Source of the DNA: VRUE01 sp963728045
GTDB taxonomy: Bacteria; Actinomycetota; Thermoleophilia; Solirubrobacterales; 70-9
DNA: 64,000 nt
Direction of reading: 5' to 3'
Assembly: GCA_963728045.1 (NCBI GenBank)
Contig: CAVSIE010000006.1
Span: 1-64,000 of the forward strand
The number at the start of each line of letters is the position of its first letter. Within the stretch, counting starts at the first letter, position 1. Shown here piece by piece: positions 9,464 to 17,796 of this stretch. The notes under the pieces are model-generated. The model was not told the DNA's origin and did not search any database. It worked only from the letters and a program-made list of their open reading frames with translations. A program made the position numbers and the translations under genes.

Positions 9464-10498
9464 TCAGTCGGGCAAGGATACCGACGAGGGGACGTAGGCC
9501 GTCGGCTCGCGGATGAAGCGCGTGCGGCACCCGATCGAACAGAACGCGTAGACCACCCCGTCGTGCTCGGCGAGATGTCGGGCGTGCTCGCGCTCTACCG
9601 TCATCCCGCAGACGGGGTCGAGCAACACGATGTCGTCGACGACCGGCTCGAGGTCGATGGACGGGACCTGCCCGTTCGCGACGGTGGCCGGACCCGGGGC
9701 GGCCACGAAGTCGGCGCGACCGCGGCGGACCTGGACGAGCTCCGCCAGGATCGAGAGCGCCACCTCCTCGGCCGTCTCGGCCCCGAGGTCGAGTCCGGCC
9801 GGCGCCCGCAGCGCGGCAAGGCGATCGTCGGGTAGCGCGGCCTCGTCGCGCAGCCACGTCCGGACCACGTTCGCGCGCGTCGGCGAGGCGACGAGCCCGA
9901 CGTAGGAGGCTTCGCGGGTGAGCGCGGCGGCGGTCGCCTCCTCGTCCCAGACGCCCTGCGTGGCCACGACCACGTACGGCGCCGTCTCCGGATCGAGACC
10001 GGCGACATCGGCCGTCGCCAGGACCCGCTCGGCGCCCGGGTACGCGTCGACGTCGGCGACGGGATCGATGACGGTCACCCGCCATCCCGCAGCCGACCCC
10101 AGGGTGGCGAGCGCTCCGGCGATGGGGGTCGTGCCGGCCACCCAGAGGACCGGCGAGGGAAGATGTGGTTCCACGTAGATTCTCCAAAGTCCCGCCGGAG
10201 TGGCAGGTCATGACCAGTTCGAGGACGCCGTCCCCGCGACGACCCTCGGCCGGTGCGTCCCTCGAGAGCCGGAGCAGTCGCGGCTGGCCATCCACGAGCG
10301 CGCGGAGCGCCTCGCGGACGACGACGGGCTGCGCGCTGCCACCGACCCAGCCCTCGATGCGCCGTCGGGGTGGACGATCCCGACGCGCCGGGTCGTGCGG
10401 ATGTCGGCCGCTGGACCGCCACGACCGTGGCCACCGCGAACGGACGACCGGCCGCTTCGAGCTCAGCGGCACGCGCGAAGATCGATCAGGCCGGTCAT
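9464..10498 (-). CDS. XdhC/CoxI-type molybdenum-enzyme maturation protein with C-terminal YHS domain (frameshifted)
   Basis: XdhC/CoxI proteins help insert the sulfurated molybdenum cofactor into enzymes such as CO dehydrogenase. Pieces seen are FAVATVVAVQRPTSARPGAS, then GWVGGSAQPVVVREALRAL, then the Rossmann-type part SPVLWVAGTTPIAGALATLG, and YVGLVASPTRANVVRTWLRD. The tail LDPVCGMTVEREHARHLAEH is a YHS metal-binding domain fused at the C-terminus. From 10,174 down the frame is open; upstream it shifts about three times (near 10,465, 10,385 and 10,185). The family's usual Cys in GGS-C-xQP is missing here, possibly by a 3-base loss. It follows coxL by about 35 bases. Confidence 0.75.
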
Positions 10499-10532
10499 CG
10501 TTCGTCCTCCCGCCCACGCCGCTCAGACGAGG

Positions 10533-11446
10533 CTAGGAGACGCCCTTCTCATGCAAGACCGCCCAGACCTTTTGCGGCGTGAGCGGGATGTCGATGTTGC
10601 GGACGCCCAGGTGCCACAGCGCGTCGACGACCGCGTTGTTGATCGCGGGTGGGGCCCCGACCGTGGCGGACTCCCCGACCCCCTTGGCGCCGATCGGGTG
10701 ATGCGGCGACGGGGTCACGGTCTTCTCGAGCTCCCACGCGGGGGTCTCGACGGCGGTCGGCAGGAGGTAGTCCATGAACGTGCCGGCCAGGTTGTTGCCG
10801 TTCTCGTCGTAGGTGATCTCTTCGTACAGGGAGGGCGCGAGGCCCATCGTCAGGCCGCCGTGGATCTGCCCGTCGACGATCATCGGGTTGATGATGTTGC
10901 CGCAGTCGTCGACCGCCACGAACCGGCGGACATGGACCTGCCCGGTGCCCTTGTCGATGTCGACGACGCAGTGTAGCTCCCGAACGGGAAGGTCAGGTTG
11001 GGCGGGTCGTAGTAGTCGACCGCCTCGAGCCCCGGCTCCATCCCCTGCGGGTGGTTGGTGTAGGCCGCGAAGGCGATCTCCTGGATCGTCTTGAACCGAT
11101 CCGGTGAGCCCTTGACGCTGAACTTGCCGGGCTCCCACTCGAGGTCGTCCTCGTTGGCCTCGAGCAGATGGGCCGCGAGCTTGCGTGCCTTGGCCTGGAT
11201 CTTGCGGGACGCCATCGCGGTGGCGGCGCCGGCGACCGGTGTGCTCCGCGACGCGTACGTGCCGAGCCCGTACGGCGCGGTGTCGGTGTCGCCGTACTGA
11301 TCTTCGATGTCGCCCACGGGGAAGCCCAGCTCCTCGGCGATGATCTGGGCGAACGTGGTCTCGTGGCCCTGGCCCTGCGTCTGGACCCCGATCCGGGCGA
11401 GCACCTTGCCCGTCGGATGGACCCGGATCTCGCAGGAGTCGAACAT
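10533..11446 (-). pseudogene. coxL: Aerobic CO dehydrogenase large subunit, C-terminal part only
   Basis: Molybdenum subunit of form I-like CO dehydrogenase (CO + H2O to CO2). The fragment begins MFDSCEIRVHPTGKVLARIG, which in full-length CoxL lies past the middle of an approximately 800-residue chain. It contains VQTQGQGHETTFAQIIAEEL and YGLGTYASRSTPVAGAAT. The C-terminal HHPIGAKGVGESATVG includes the active-site glutamate. A frameshift near 10,972 separates the first 155 residues from the rest. Upstream of MFDS the frame meets TAG at once, so the N-terminal half, including the AYxCSFR active-site loop, is absent. The truncation falls exactly at the junction at 11,447-11,450. Confidence 0.85.
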
Positions 11447-11450
11447 CTAG
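11447..11450. other. Breakpoint between two truncated genes
   Basis: The tetramer CTAG separates the cut 5' side of leftward coxL from the cut 5' side of a rightward O-methyltransferase. Both lack their N-terminal coding part, and neither missing part is found nearby. CTAG gives a stop in both reading directions. To the left most genes carry indels; to the right almost none do. Either the assembly joined two genomes here or the DNA was rearranged. Confidence 0.7.
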
Positions 11451-11735
11451 GGCGCCGGTCCGTTCGACCTGGCCTTCATCGATGCCGACAAGGAGCGCAG
11501 CCCCGACTACTTCGTCTGGGCGCTCGAGCACTCTCGGTGCGGCAGCCTCATCATCGCCGACAACGTCGTCCTCGCGGGTGAGCTGGCGGACGAGAACAGC
11601 GACGATCCGAGGGCGCATGCTCAGCGCCGCATGCACGAGATGATCGCCGCCGAGCCTCGCGTCAGCGCCACGACGATTCAGACGGTCGGTGCGAAGGGTT
11701 ACGACGGGTTCACCGTCGCCTTGGTTGCGTCGTAG
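11451..11735 (+). pseudogene. O-methyltransferase family 3, C-terminal fragment
   Basis: An open frame of 94 codons with no start, beginning right after CTAG. GPFDLAFIDADKERSPDYF is the SAM/metal-binding motif of family 3 (CCoAOMT-like) O-methyltransferases, followed by LIIADNVVLAGEL and, near the end, KGYDGFTVALVAS. The normal protein is about 210-220 residues, so the N-terminal half with the glycine-rich SAM loop is missing. It lies tail to tail with the GNAT-GrpB gene, 3 bases away. Not functional as it stands. Confidence 0.8.
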
Positions 11736-11738
11736 TTC

Positions 11739-12758
11739 CTATGGTGCTTCGACGACGCGCTTGATGAAATCGGCCTTGGCGTCGGTGTAGGCCTCGCGGT
11801 CGTCAGCGAACTGCTCCGCGAGGTCGCGCTTCAGGACCGCGTATTCCCGGGCCGTCTCTGGGGTCGCTCGCAGTCGGTCGCGGAACGCAAGCTCGTCGTG
11901 GAACCGGCGCGAGTCGGTCGGAACGAGGTGGAGGTGGTGGGTTCGGCGACTCGGGTGCGGCTTGCAGAACCAGTGCATCTCGTCGGCTCGGTAGGGCGCG
12001 TAGAGATAGCCGAGTTTCGCCAGGGGCTTGAAGCAGGCTCGGGATGCCTCGAGGCTGCCGACGCCGATAAGGATGTCGATGACCGGCTTGGCGTCGAGGC
12101 CGGGGACCGCTGTGCTGCCGACGTGATGGATGCCGCCCGTCGCCCAGCTTCCGATCGCCCCCTCCAGCGCCGCCTGCTCCTCGGCAAACCTGCGCGGCCA
12201 GCTCGGGTCATAGGGGGCGAGCCGGATCGGCTCGTCCAGGCCTGCCCGAAGCTTGATCACGGGCCGGCCGCTCCGCTCCTCGCGCTTTTCGATGCCCTCC
12301 TCGACGACGAAGCCGAAGCGGTCGTAGAAGGCGAGCGCCGCTCGGTTCTCGGGCAGCACCCAGAGGATCACGTCGCGCCAGCCTTGCTCGCCCAACTGCC
12401 CCAGCGCAGCCGAGAGCATCGCCTCGCCGGCTCCTTCCTGCCAGCGATCCGGGTCGACGTAGAGGGCGCCGATCTCCGCCGTCGCCTCTCCGGCGCCCTC
12501 GTCGCGGCTCGGCGTAGCCACCGAGCAGAAACCGACGAGAGCCCCGCCGGAGCCTTCCGCCACAAGCGTCAGCCACAGGTCGCCCCCGTCGCTCAGGAGC
12601 GCGTTCCAGCCCTGCTCCCGCTCCGGCGCCGAGAGGCCGTCGAGCAGGGAGTCGGGGAGGATGCCGCGGTAGGCCGCCTGCCAGGAGCGGACGTGAATCT
12701 CGGCAATGCGAGGAGCGTCGCCGCTGTCCGCGCTGCGAACCCTCATTTCGATGCGCAT
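11739..12758 (-). CDS. GNAT acetyltransferase fused to a GrpB-type nucleotidyltransferase-fold domain
   Basis: An intact 339-residue fusion. Residues 5-165 form a GNAT domain (IHVRSWQAAYRGILPDSLLD, YVDPDRWQEGAGEAML, ENRAALAFYDRFGF). Residues 175-335 form a GrpB/UPF0157 domain: LAPYDPSWPRRFAEEQAAL, then IHHVGSTAVPGLDAKPVIDI, which is the nucleotidyltransferase-like GS-x8-KPVID signature, and HLHLVP. GrpB proteins have also been found fused to dephospho-CoA kinase (CoaE), so a CoA-linked role is conceivable but unproved. Ten bases separate it from the cupin gene, with which it is probably co-transcribed. Confidence 0.85.
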   Translation of the reverse strand: MRIEMRVRSADSGDAPRIAEIHVRSWQAAYRGILPDSLLDGLSAPEREQGWNALLSDGGDLWLTLVAEGSGGALVGFCSVATPSRDEGAGEATAEIGALYVDPDRWQEGAGEAMLSAALGQLGEQGWRDVILWVLPENRAALAFYDRFGFVVEEGIEKREERSGRPVIKLRAGLDEPIRLAPYDPSWPRRFAEEQAALEGAIGSWATGGIHHVGSTAVPGLDAKPVIDILIGVGSLEASRACFKPLAKLGYLYAPYRADEMHWFCKPHPSRRTHHLHLVPTDSRRFHDELAFRDRLRATPETAREYAVLKRDLAEQFADDREAYTDAKADFIKRVVEAP

Positions 12759-12768
12759 GGGTGGGGCC

Positions 12769-13125
12769 TCAGGCGCGCCCGTACCGATCCTCGAGGCGGA
12801 CGATGTCGTCGAGCTCTGGGGTCGAGACCTCGAAGATGACCGAGTCCTCCAGGGCCTCCGCCGAGTGGACGGTGCCGGGCTCGATTCGCCAGCTCTGCCC
12901 CGGCTCGATGATCTGTTCCTCGGTGAGATGCTCCGTGGGGCCGCTCCTCAGTCGCATGCGACCAGAGAACAGGTAGGAGCTCTCGTCCTTTTCGCGGTGC
13001 AACTGCAGCGAGAGTGCTTGTCCTGCGCGAACGACGAGGATCTTGGCGGCGTACTCAGGCGTCTGCGCCCACCAGATCTCGTGCCCCCAGGGCTTGTCGA
13101 CTCGCTTGGGCTCTCCTCCCTCCAT
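12769..13125 (-). CDS. Cupin domain protein (mannose-6-phosphate isomerase type II-like)
   Basis: A 118-residue single cupin. It begins MEGGEPKRVDKPWGHEIWWA; the KPWG-xE start and the LSLQLHREKDESSYLFSG metal-binding motif with its His and Glu residues match the C-terminal isomerase domain of ManC/type II phosphomannose isomerases. A second motif, GQSWRIEPGTVHSAEA, supplies the last His. It is short and stand-alone, so it may bind sugar phosphates rather than act as a full isomerase. First gene of a leftward pair with the GNAT-GrpB fusion. Confidence 0.75.
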   Translation of the reverse strand: MEGGEPKRVDKPWGHEIWWAQTPEYAAKILVVRAGQALSLQLHREKDESSYLFSGRMRLRSGPTEHLTEEQIIEPGQSWRIEPGTVHSAEALEDSVIFEVSTPELDDIVRLEDRYGRA

Positions 13126-13176
13126 GGCCGCAGCCTAAACCGGAGCGTGTGATCACCTGCGGTTGGGTGACGACCG

Positions 13177-13671
13177 CTACCGCGGCAGCTGCGGATCGTC
13201 CGCGTCGACCTCCTCGGCGGTCCCGTCGTAGTCGTAGCCGCGGGTGGCGCCGTTTGGGGGACCGCTCGTTGGTGGGCCGCCCATCGGCATCCGACTGGCG
13301 GCGCCGACGACCACGAAGCGGCGGGCCGCCACGCGGCTCAGGAGCCCGCGCAGGACGGCTCGGCTCGGCGGGATCAGCAGAGCGAGGCCGAAGATGTCGG
13401 TGATGAAGCCGGGGGTGAGGAGCAGGGTACCGCCGACGGCGATCATCAGGCCGTCGGCCACCTCGCGGCCGGGGAAGCGGCGCTCGGCCAGGGCGGCGTT
13501 GAAGCGGCGCCAGGCGCCGCGGCCCTGCTGGCGCAACAGCAGCGAGCCCAGCAGCGCGTCGGCGACGAGCAGCGCCAGCGTCGGCGCCACGCCGATCGCC
13601 TGGCCGACCTGGATGATCACGTACAGCTCGACGATCGGGACGACGATGAAGAGGATGACGAGCAGGGGCAT
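13177..13671 (-). CDS. fxsA: FxsA family membrane protein
   Basis: FxsA is a cytoplasmic-membrane protein first known for relieving phage exclusion when overproduced; its normal role is unclear. This 164-residue copy shows the family core: MPLLVILFIVVPIVELYVII, GVAPTLALLVADALLGSLLL and the GGTLLLTPGFITDIFGLALL motif with its conserved TPGF-D. The soluble tail is basic, then Gly/Pro-rich and acidic, with no known motif. It lies alone between the cupin pair and the acyltransferase, 35 bases from the latter's stop. Confidence 0.88.
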   Translation of the reverse strand: MPLLVILFIVVPIVELYVIIQVGQAIGVAPTLALLVADALLGSLLLRQQGRGAWRRFNAALAERRFPGREVADGLMIAVGGTLLLTPGFITDIFGLALLIPPSRAVLRGLLSRVAARRFVVVGAASRMPMGGPPTSGPPNGATRGYDYDGTAEEVDADDPQLPR

Positions 13672-13706
13672 GAGCGAAGCCTAGAGAGGGGCGATGGCCG
13701 GGAGGC

Positions 13707-15119
13707 TCAGGCGGTGGCGGCGGCCGAGGCCGCCTCCTCGAGCTCGCGCAGCGACCTGATCAGGCCGAGGGAGAACTCCTCGATGTCGTCCATCGAGTCG
13801 TAGTCGCCGAGCAGGCCGAAGCAGATGCGGCCGTTGTAGCTCATGATCGCCACCGCGAGGGCGTGGTTCTCGGGCAGGAAGGCGACCGGGAAGACCTCTT
13901 CCAGCTCGCGCCCCAGCACGTAGAGGGGGATTTGCGGCCCCGGCACGTTGGTGACGATCATGTTGAAGAGGCGGGTCGAGAAGTTGATCCGCGAGGCCTG
14001 GGCGAGCAGGGTGGGGGGCGCGAAATCGTTGAAGCGGGAGATGACTTCGGCGCCGAGCGCCTGCTTGGAGCGCTTCAGACCCTCCATCTGCTCGCTCACC
14101 ACGCGCAGTCGCCGCACCGGGTCCTCGACGTAGACCGGCAGCGGCCCGCGCATCGCCGCGATCCGGTTGCCCGGTTCGCCGCGCTCGTCCTCCGTCCGGA
14201 TCGAGACCGGCACCAGCGCCCGCAGCTCCAGCCCCTCGGTCCGGATACCGCGGTTGTGCAGCCACTCGCGCAGCGCCCCGGTCACCACGGCGAGGACGAC
14301 GTCGTTGACCGTGCCGCCGAATGTGTCCTTGATCCGCTTGAAGTTCGCCAGGTCCGAGCGCGCCCAGGCGAAGCGCCTGTGCGGGCCGATCGGCTGGTTC
14401 AGCGGCACGTCTGGCGCCGGGTCGGCGAAGGCGCCGACGACCTCGCCGACGCCCTCCAACGCCTCGACCAGGCGCCGCGCCGCGGCCTCGGGGTTGCGCA
14501 CGGCCTGCACCGCCCGCTCGGCAAGCTTCATTGGGGCCGCCGCCGCGTCGGTGGCGCCGCGGGCGACCAGCTCCGCCGTCGTCGGCTCGCGCTGGGGCAC
14601 CCAGCCGTCTTGGCTCGGCGCCGGCTCCGGCGCCGGCTCGAGGTCGAAGAGCACGGTGCCGATGTCGACGCCGGCGATCCCGTCGACTGCTGCGTGGTGG
14701 GTCTTGGTGAGGAGGGCGAAGCGGTCGCGCTCGAGGCCCTGAACCAGCCACATCTCCCAGAGCGGCTTGGAGCGGTCGAGCTGCTGGGAGAAGACGCGGC
14801 CGGCGAGGCGCTTCAGCTCCTCCTCGCCGCCCGGCTCGGGCAGCGCTGTATGACGGAGGTGGTAGGTGAGGTTGAAGTTGACGTCGTCGGCCCAGAGCGG
14901 CCGCCCCGCCTCCAGCGGCGGCACCACCAGCCGCTGGCGGAAGCGCGGCACTTTGTCGAGCTTGCCGCGCACGTGCTCGACCAGGTCGACGTATTTGGGT
15001 GGCGGTCCCTCGAAGACCAGGATCCCGCCGATGTGCATGTGGCTGGCGGACGTCTCGTTGGTCAGGAACGAGGCGTCGACGGCGGTCAGCCGTTCGAGAT
15101 GTGATCCGGTGGTGCGCAT
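13707..15119 (-). CDS. WS/DGAT family wax ester synthase / diacylglycerol acyltransferase
   Basis: Acyl-CoA-dependent O-acyltransferase that makes wax esters or triacylglycerol. The 470-residue length fits. The catalytic motif HHAAVDG is at residues 141-147. Other family blocks are DASFLTNETSASHMHIGGIL near the start, NDVVLAVVTGALREWL, LVPVSIRTEDERGEPGNRI and TNVPGPQIPLYVLG, with the late SYNGRICFGLLGD block. It starts at the ATG at 15,119, 30 bases from the divergent ispH start, so both promoters must share that short gap. Several actinobacteria store lipid through such enzymes. Confidence 0.92.
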   Translation of the reverse strand: MRTTGSHLERLTAVDASFLTNETSASHMHIGGILVFEGPPPKYVDLVEHVRGKLDKVPRFRQRLVVPPLEAGRPLWADDVNFNLTYHLRHTALPEPGGEEELKRLAGRVFSQQLDRSKPLWEMWLVQGLERDRFALLTKTHHAAVDGIAGVDIGTVLFDLEPAPEPAPSQDGWVPQREPTTAELVARGATDAAAAPMKLAERAVQAVRNPEAAARRLVEALEGVGEVVGAFADPAPDVPLNQPIGPHRRFAWARSDLANFKRIKDTFGGTVNDVVLAVVTGALREWLHNRGIRTEGLELRALVPVSIRTEDERGEPGNRIAAMRGPLPVYVEDPVRRLRVVSEQMEGLKRSKQALGAEVISRFNDFAPPTLLAQASRINFSTRLFNMIVTNVPGPQIPLYVLGRELEEVFPVAFLPENHALAVAIMSYNGRICFGLLGDYDSMDDIEEFSLGLIRSLRELEEAASAAATA

Positions 15120-15149
15120 GTCCTGGGACAGGCTAGCTACCCTCCGTCC

Positions 15150-16112
15150 ATGCCTCCCACCGCGATCGCGGCCCCGAAACGGGTCTTGCTCGCCGCTCCG
15201 CGCGGATACTGCGCCGGCGTCGACCGCGCCGTGCAGACGGTCGAGCGCGCGCTGGAGCATTACGGCGCCCCCGTCTACGTGCGCAAGGAGATCGTCCATA
15301 ACAAGCACGTGGTCGAGGAGCTCTCCAAGCGTGGCGCGATCTTCGTCGAGGAGGAGAGCGAGGTGCCGGAGGGGGAGATGGTCGTCTTCTCGGCCCACGG
15401 CGTGGCCCCGGCCGTCCACGAGAACGCCGCCGCCCGCCGCCTGCGCACGATCGACGCCACCTGCCCGCTGGTGACCAAGGTCCACGTCTCCGCCCGCCGC
15501 TTCGCCGCCGACGGCTACACGATCATCATGATTGGCCACGAGGGCCACGAGGAGGTCGAAGGGACGACCGGCGAGGCGCCGGACAGCATCGTCCTGATCG
15601 AAACCGCCGACGAGGTGGCGGCGCTCGAGGTCCCCGATCCCGAGCGAGTCGCCTTCATCACCCAGACGACCCTCTCGGTCGACGAGACGGCCGAGGTGAT
15701 CGCCGCCCTGCGGGCCAAGTTCCCCTCGATCGTCAGCTCCAAGTCCGATGACATCTGTTACGCGACGACCAACCGTCAGATCGCGGTCAAGCAGCTGGCC
15801 AGCGAGTGCGACTTGGTGCTGGTGATCGGCTCCACCAACTCATCCAACTCCAATCGCCTGGTCGAGGTGGCGCGCGAGCACGGCGCCGCCTCGCACCTGA
15901 TCGATAACCACACCCAGGTGCGGGAGGAGTGGTTGGAGGGGGTCGAGACGGTCGGCATCACCTCCGGCGCCAGCGCCCCCGAGGAGCTGGTCGAAAGCCT
16001 GGTCGAGCTCTTCCGCGAACGTGGCGCCGAGGACGTTTCCGAGCTACGCACCGTCCACGAGGACGTGCGGTTCATGTTGCCGAAGGAGATTCGCGAGGCG
16101 AGCTCCGCGTAG
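15150..16112 (+). CDS. ispH: 4-hydroxy-3-methylbut-2-enyl diphosphate reductase
   Basis: Last enzyme of the MEP isoprenoid pathway; reduces HMBPP to IPP and DMAPP using a [4Fe-4S] cluster. The three cluster cysteines are C21 (APRGYCAGVDRA), C105 (IDATCPLVTKVH) and C203 (SDDICYATTNRQ). The substrate-binding VHNKHVV and GHEGHEEVEGTTGE segments and the NSSNSNRL motif are present. At 320 residues it is full length. It is divergent from the WS/DGAT gene and followed by a perfect inverted repeat. Confidence 0.97.
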   Translation: MPPTAIAAPKRVLLAAPRGYCAGVDRAVQTVERALEHYGAPVYVRKEIVHNKHVVEELSKRGAIFVEEESEVPEGEMVVFSAHGVAPAVHENAAARRLRTIDATCPLVTKVHVSARRFAADGYTIIMIGHEGHEEVEGTTGEAPDSIVLIETADEVAALEVPDPERVAFITQTTLSVDETAEVIAALRAKFPSIVSSKSDDICYATTNRQIAVKQLASECDLVLVIGSTNSSNSNRLVEVAREHGAASHLIDNHTQVREEWLEGVETVGITSGASAPEELVESLVELFRERGAEDVSELRTVHEDVRFMLPKEIREASSA

Positions 16113-16116
16113 TCAG

Positions 16117-16141
16117 TTAGCGCACTACACCGATGCGCTAA
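16117..16141. terminator. Perfect 8-bp inverted repeat after ispH
   Basis: TTAGCGCA and TGCGCTAA are separated by 9 bases, starting five bases after the ispH stop. There is no T run, so this is a weak or Rho-assisted terminator, or an operator for the secreted protein that follows. Confidence 0.5.
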
Positions 16142-16206
16142 TCGGTACTACTCAGATTCTTGATAGGTTCGCGTCGTTATTTCACTATGGGATGGAGAGT
16201 GAAAGC

Positions 16207-16932
16207 GTGAACCACGCGTACAGATCGTTCATCGCAGTTGTCATGACAAGTTTTCTTTTTCTCGTCGGTGGAGTCTCGACCGCAAGCGCATTCCATATTC
16301 CGGGTGCGACTTACATCGGTACCCACAGTGGCGGCGGGGCAGTCATCTTCGACGTCTCGGCTGACGGCTCGACCATCACGCGCTTCCGCGTGGAGAACTA
16401 CAAAACCGAATTTTGCGATGTGGCGGTCTTTGAGCTCCCCGGCGCCCCGATCGTCAATAACAGCTTCAGTTTCAGCAGCGCCGCGCTGAAATTCAGCTAT
16501 TCCGGCACGTTCCCCGGCGTCCAGCTCGCGCAGGGCACGTTCAACGACACCGAATGCGCCACCGGGACGCTGACCTGGACGGCGCGCACGACCGCCTCCC
16601 CGGCCGGCAGCGCGGAGTGCATCTCGGCGCAAGGACCCGCAGCCGCAGCCGAGGCGGCGTTTGCCGCTGCCCAGGCAAAAGTCAAAGTGGCCAACGAAAA
16701 GCTCAGGCGAAGCGTCAGGCAGGCGAGTAATGCGAAAGGGGCTGTGAAACGAGCTGCCAAAAACGACGCCCAGGCCAAACAGAAAGCGCAGAAAAAGCTC
16801 CGCAAAGCCCTCAGAGAACGGAACCGGGCCAAACGGGGACTGCGCCAGGCCCAGCAGGGGCTTACGCAGGCCGCAGCGACGCTGGCCCAGGCTCAGGCTG
16901 CCAAGACCGCCGTTTGCGGGCCTGGCGTCTAG
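16207..16932 (+). CDS. Secreted protein with lysine-rich coiled-coil tail
   Basis: The product has a signal peptide (SFIAVVMTSFLFLVGGVSTASA). A beta-rich domain of about 100 residues follows (GGGAVIFDVSADGSTITRFR, with two Cys pairs in NYKTEFCDV and FNDTECATG), then from about residue 145 an Ala/Lys/Arg-rich heptad region of roughly 85 residues ending KTAVCGPGV. GTG 16207 is preferred because GGAGAG lies 8 bases before it; an ATG at 16192 is in frame but lacks a ribosome site. No family recognised. Inference: a wall-associated protein whose cationic coil contacts acidic wall polymers. Confidence 0.65.
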   Translation: MNHAYRSFIAVVMTSFLFLVGGVSTASAFHIPGATYIGTHSGGGAVIFDVSADGSTITRFRVENYKTEFCDVAVFELPGAPIVNNSFSFSSAALKFSYSGTFPGVQLAQGTFNDTECATGTLTWTARTTASPAGSAECISAQGPAAAAEAAFAAAQAKVKVANEKLRRSVRQASNAKGAVKRAAKNDAQAKQKAQKKLRKALRERNRAKRGLRQAQQGLTQAAATLAQAQAAKTAVCGPGV

Positions 16933-16951
16933 CGGACCTCCCGCGCCGATC

Positions 16952-17773
16952 TCACGGCATTCCGGCCGCAAAGCTGACCGACCAGACGCGGAGCCCCGGG
17001 GTGGGGCGAAGGGTCAGGCGGTGGGCTTCGTGGCCGGAATGCTCGGCGAGCGCGTAGAGGGCCGGACCGTCGATCTCGACTGGGCAGGGAGCTGAGCCGT
17101 CGAGCTCGACCGCGATCTCGCCGGAGCCCTCGACCGTGGCGTAGGCGCCGCCTGCGGCGTAGTCGAGGGCCAGCTCGTCGCCGTCTTCGCCGGCTGTCCA
17201 GGGGTGCTCCCAACTGCCGCCGGGGAAGAGCTCCTCGCTGGGCGGCATTACTCGGGCGCCGGGGGCATCGGTAGGGCGGAGCGGTGGCATTGGCGCCGGC
17301 AGCTCGCGCAGGGCGTCCTGCTCGCGCAGCTCGACCTGGATCGCCTCCTCGGTACCCAGGTACTCGCCCTCGCCGAAGTGGAACCAGCTCAGCGCGCCGC
17401 CGGTCATCCAGAGGAAGAGACTGGGCCAGCCCTCGCAGCCGTAGGCGTGCCAGAGCTCGCGCTCGGCGTCGATCGCCACCGGGAACCTGACCCCGAGGCG
17501 ATCCAGTCCGGCCTCGACCGCGGAGCGTTCGGCGCCGAAGGGGAAGCGGGGGGCCTGCACGCCGATCACCCGCAGGCCGGCGTCGCGATAGCGGCGCTGC
17601 CACTCGACCACGTAGGGAAGTGTGCGCACGCTGTTGAGCTGGGCGAAGTCGAGGAAATGAACCAGGACCGGCCCGGCCGCGGTAAGTGCCGGCATCGACG
17701 CCGGCGCGTCGCCCACCCACTCGATCCCAGGCGGCAGGTCGGGGGCGGCGATCGTCTCCCGTTCGGGGCGCAT
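16952..17773 (-). CDS. DipZ-like thioredoxin-fold protein lacking the active-site cysteines
   Basis: The 273-residue protein has a thioredoxin-like domain (residues 30-140) and a small C-terminal beta domain ending VWSVSFAAGMP, an arrangement seen at the C-terminus of DipZ/CcdA-linked redoxins. Where DipZ relatives have W-T-x-x-C-I-N-C/S-x-RTLPYV, this protein reads LDFAQLNSVRTLPYVVEW, so both redox cysteines are missing. The glycine-rich GVQAPRFPFGAE strand and GCEGWPSLFLW remain. No signal peptide is visible, so it is probably cytoplasmic. It cannot act as a dithiol oxidoreductase and may have a binding role. Confidence 0.65.
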   Translation of the reverse strand: MRPERETIAAPDLPPGIEWVGDAPASMPALTAAGPVLVHFLDFAQLNSVRTLPYVVEWQRRYRDAGLRVIGVQAPRFPFGAERSAVEAGLDRLGVRFPVAIDAERELWHAYGCEGWPSLFLWMTGGALSWFHFGEGEYLGTEEAIQVELREQDALRELPAPMPPLRPTDAPGARVMPPSEELFPGGSWEHPWTAGEDGDELALDYAAGGAYATVEGSGEIAVELDGSAPCPVEIDGPALYALAEHSGHEAHRLTLRPTPGLRVWSVSFAAGMP

Positions 17774-17796
17774 CCCCGGACGTTATCCTGGCCTCG

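Noticed and set aside
13863..15104. A 413-codon rightward frame opposite the WS/DGAT gene
   Set aside because: Antisense shadow; the leftward frame carries HHAAVDG and all family blocks.
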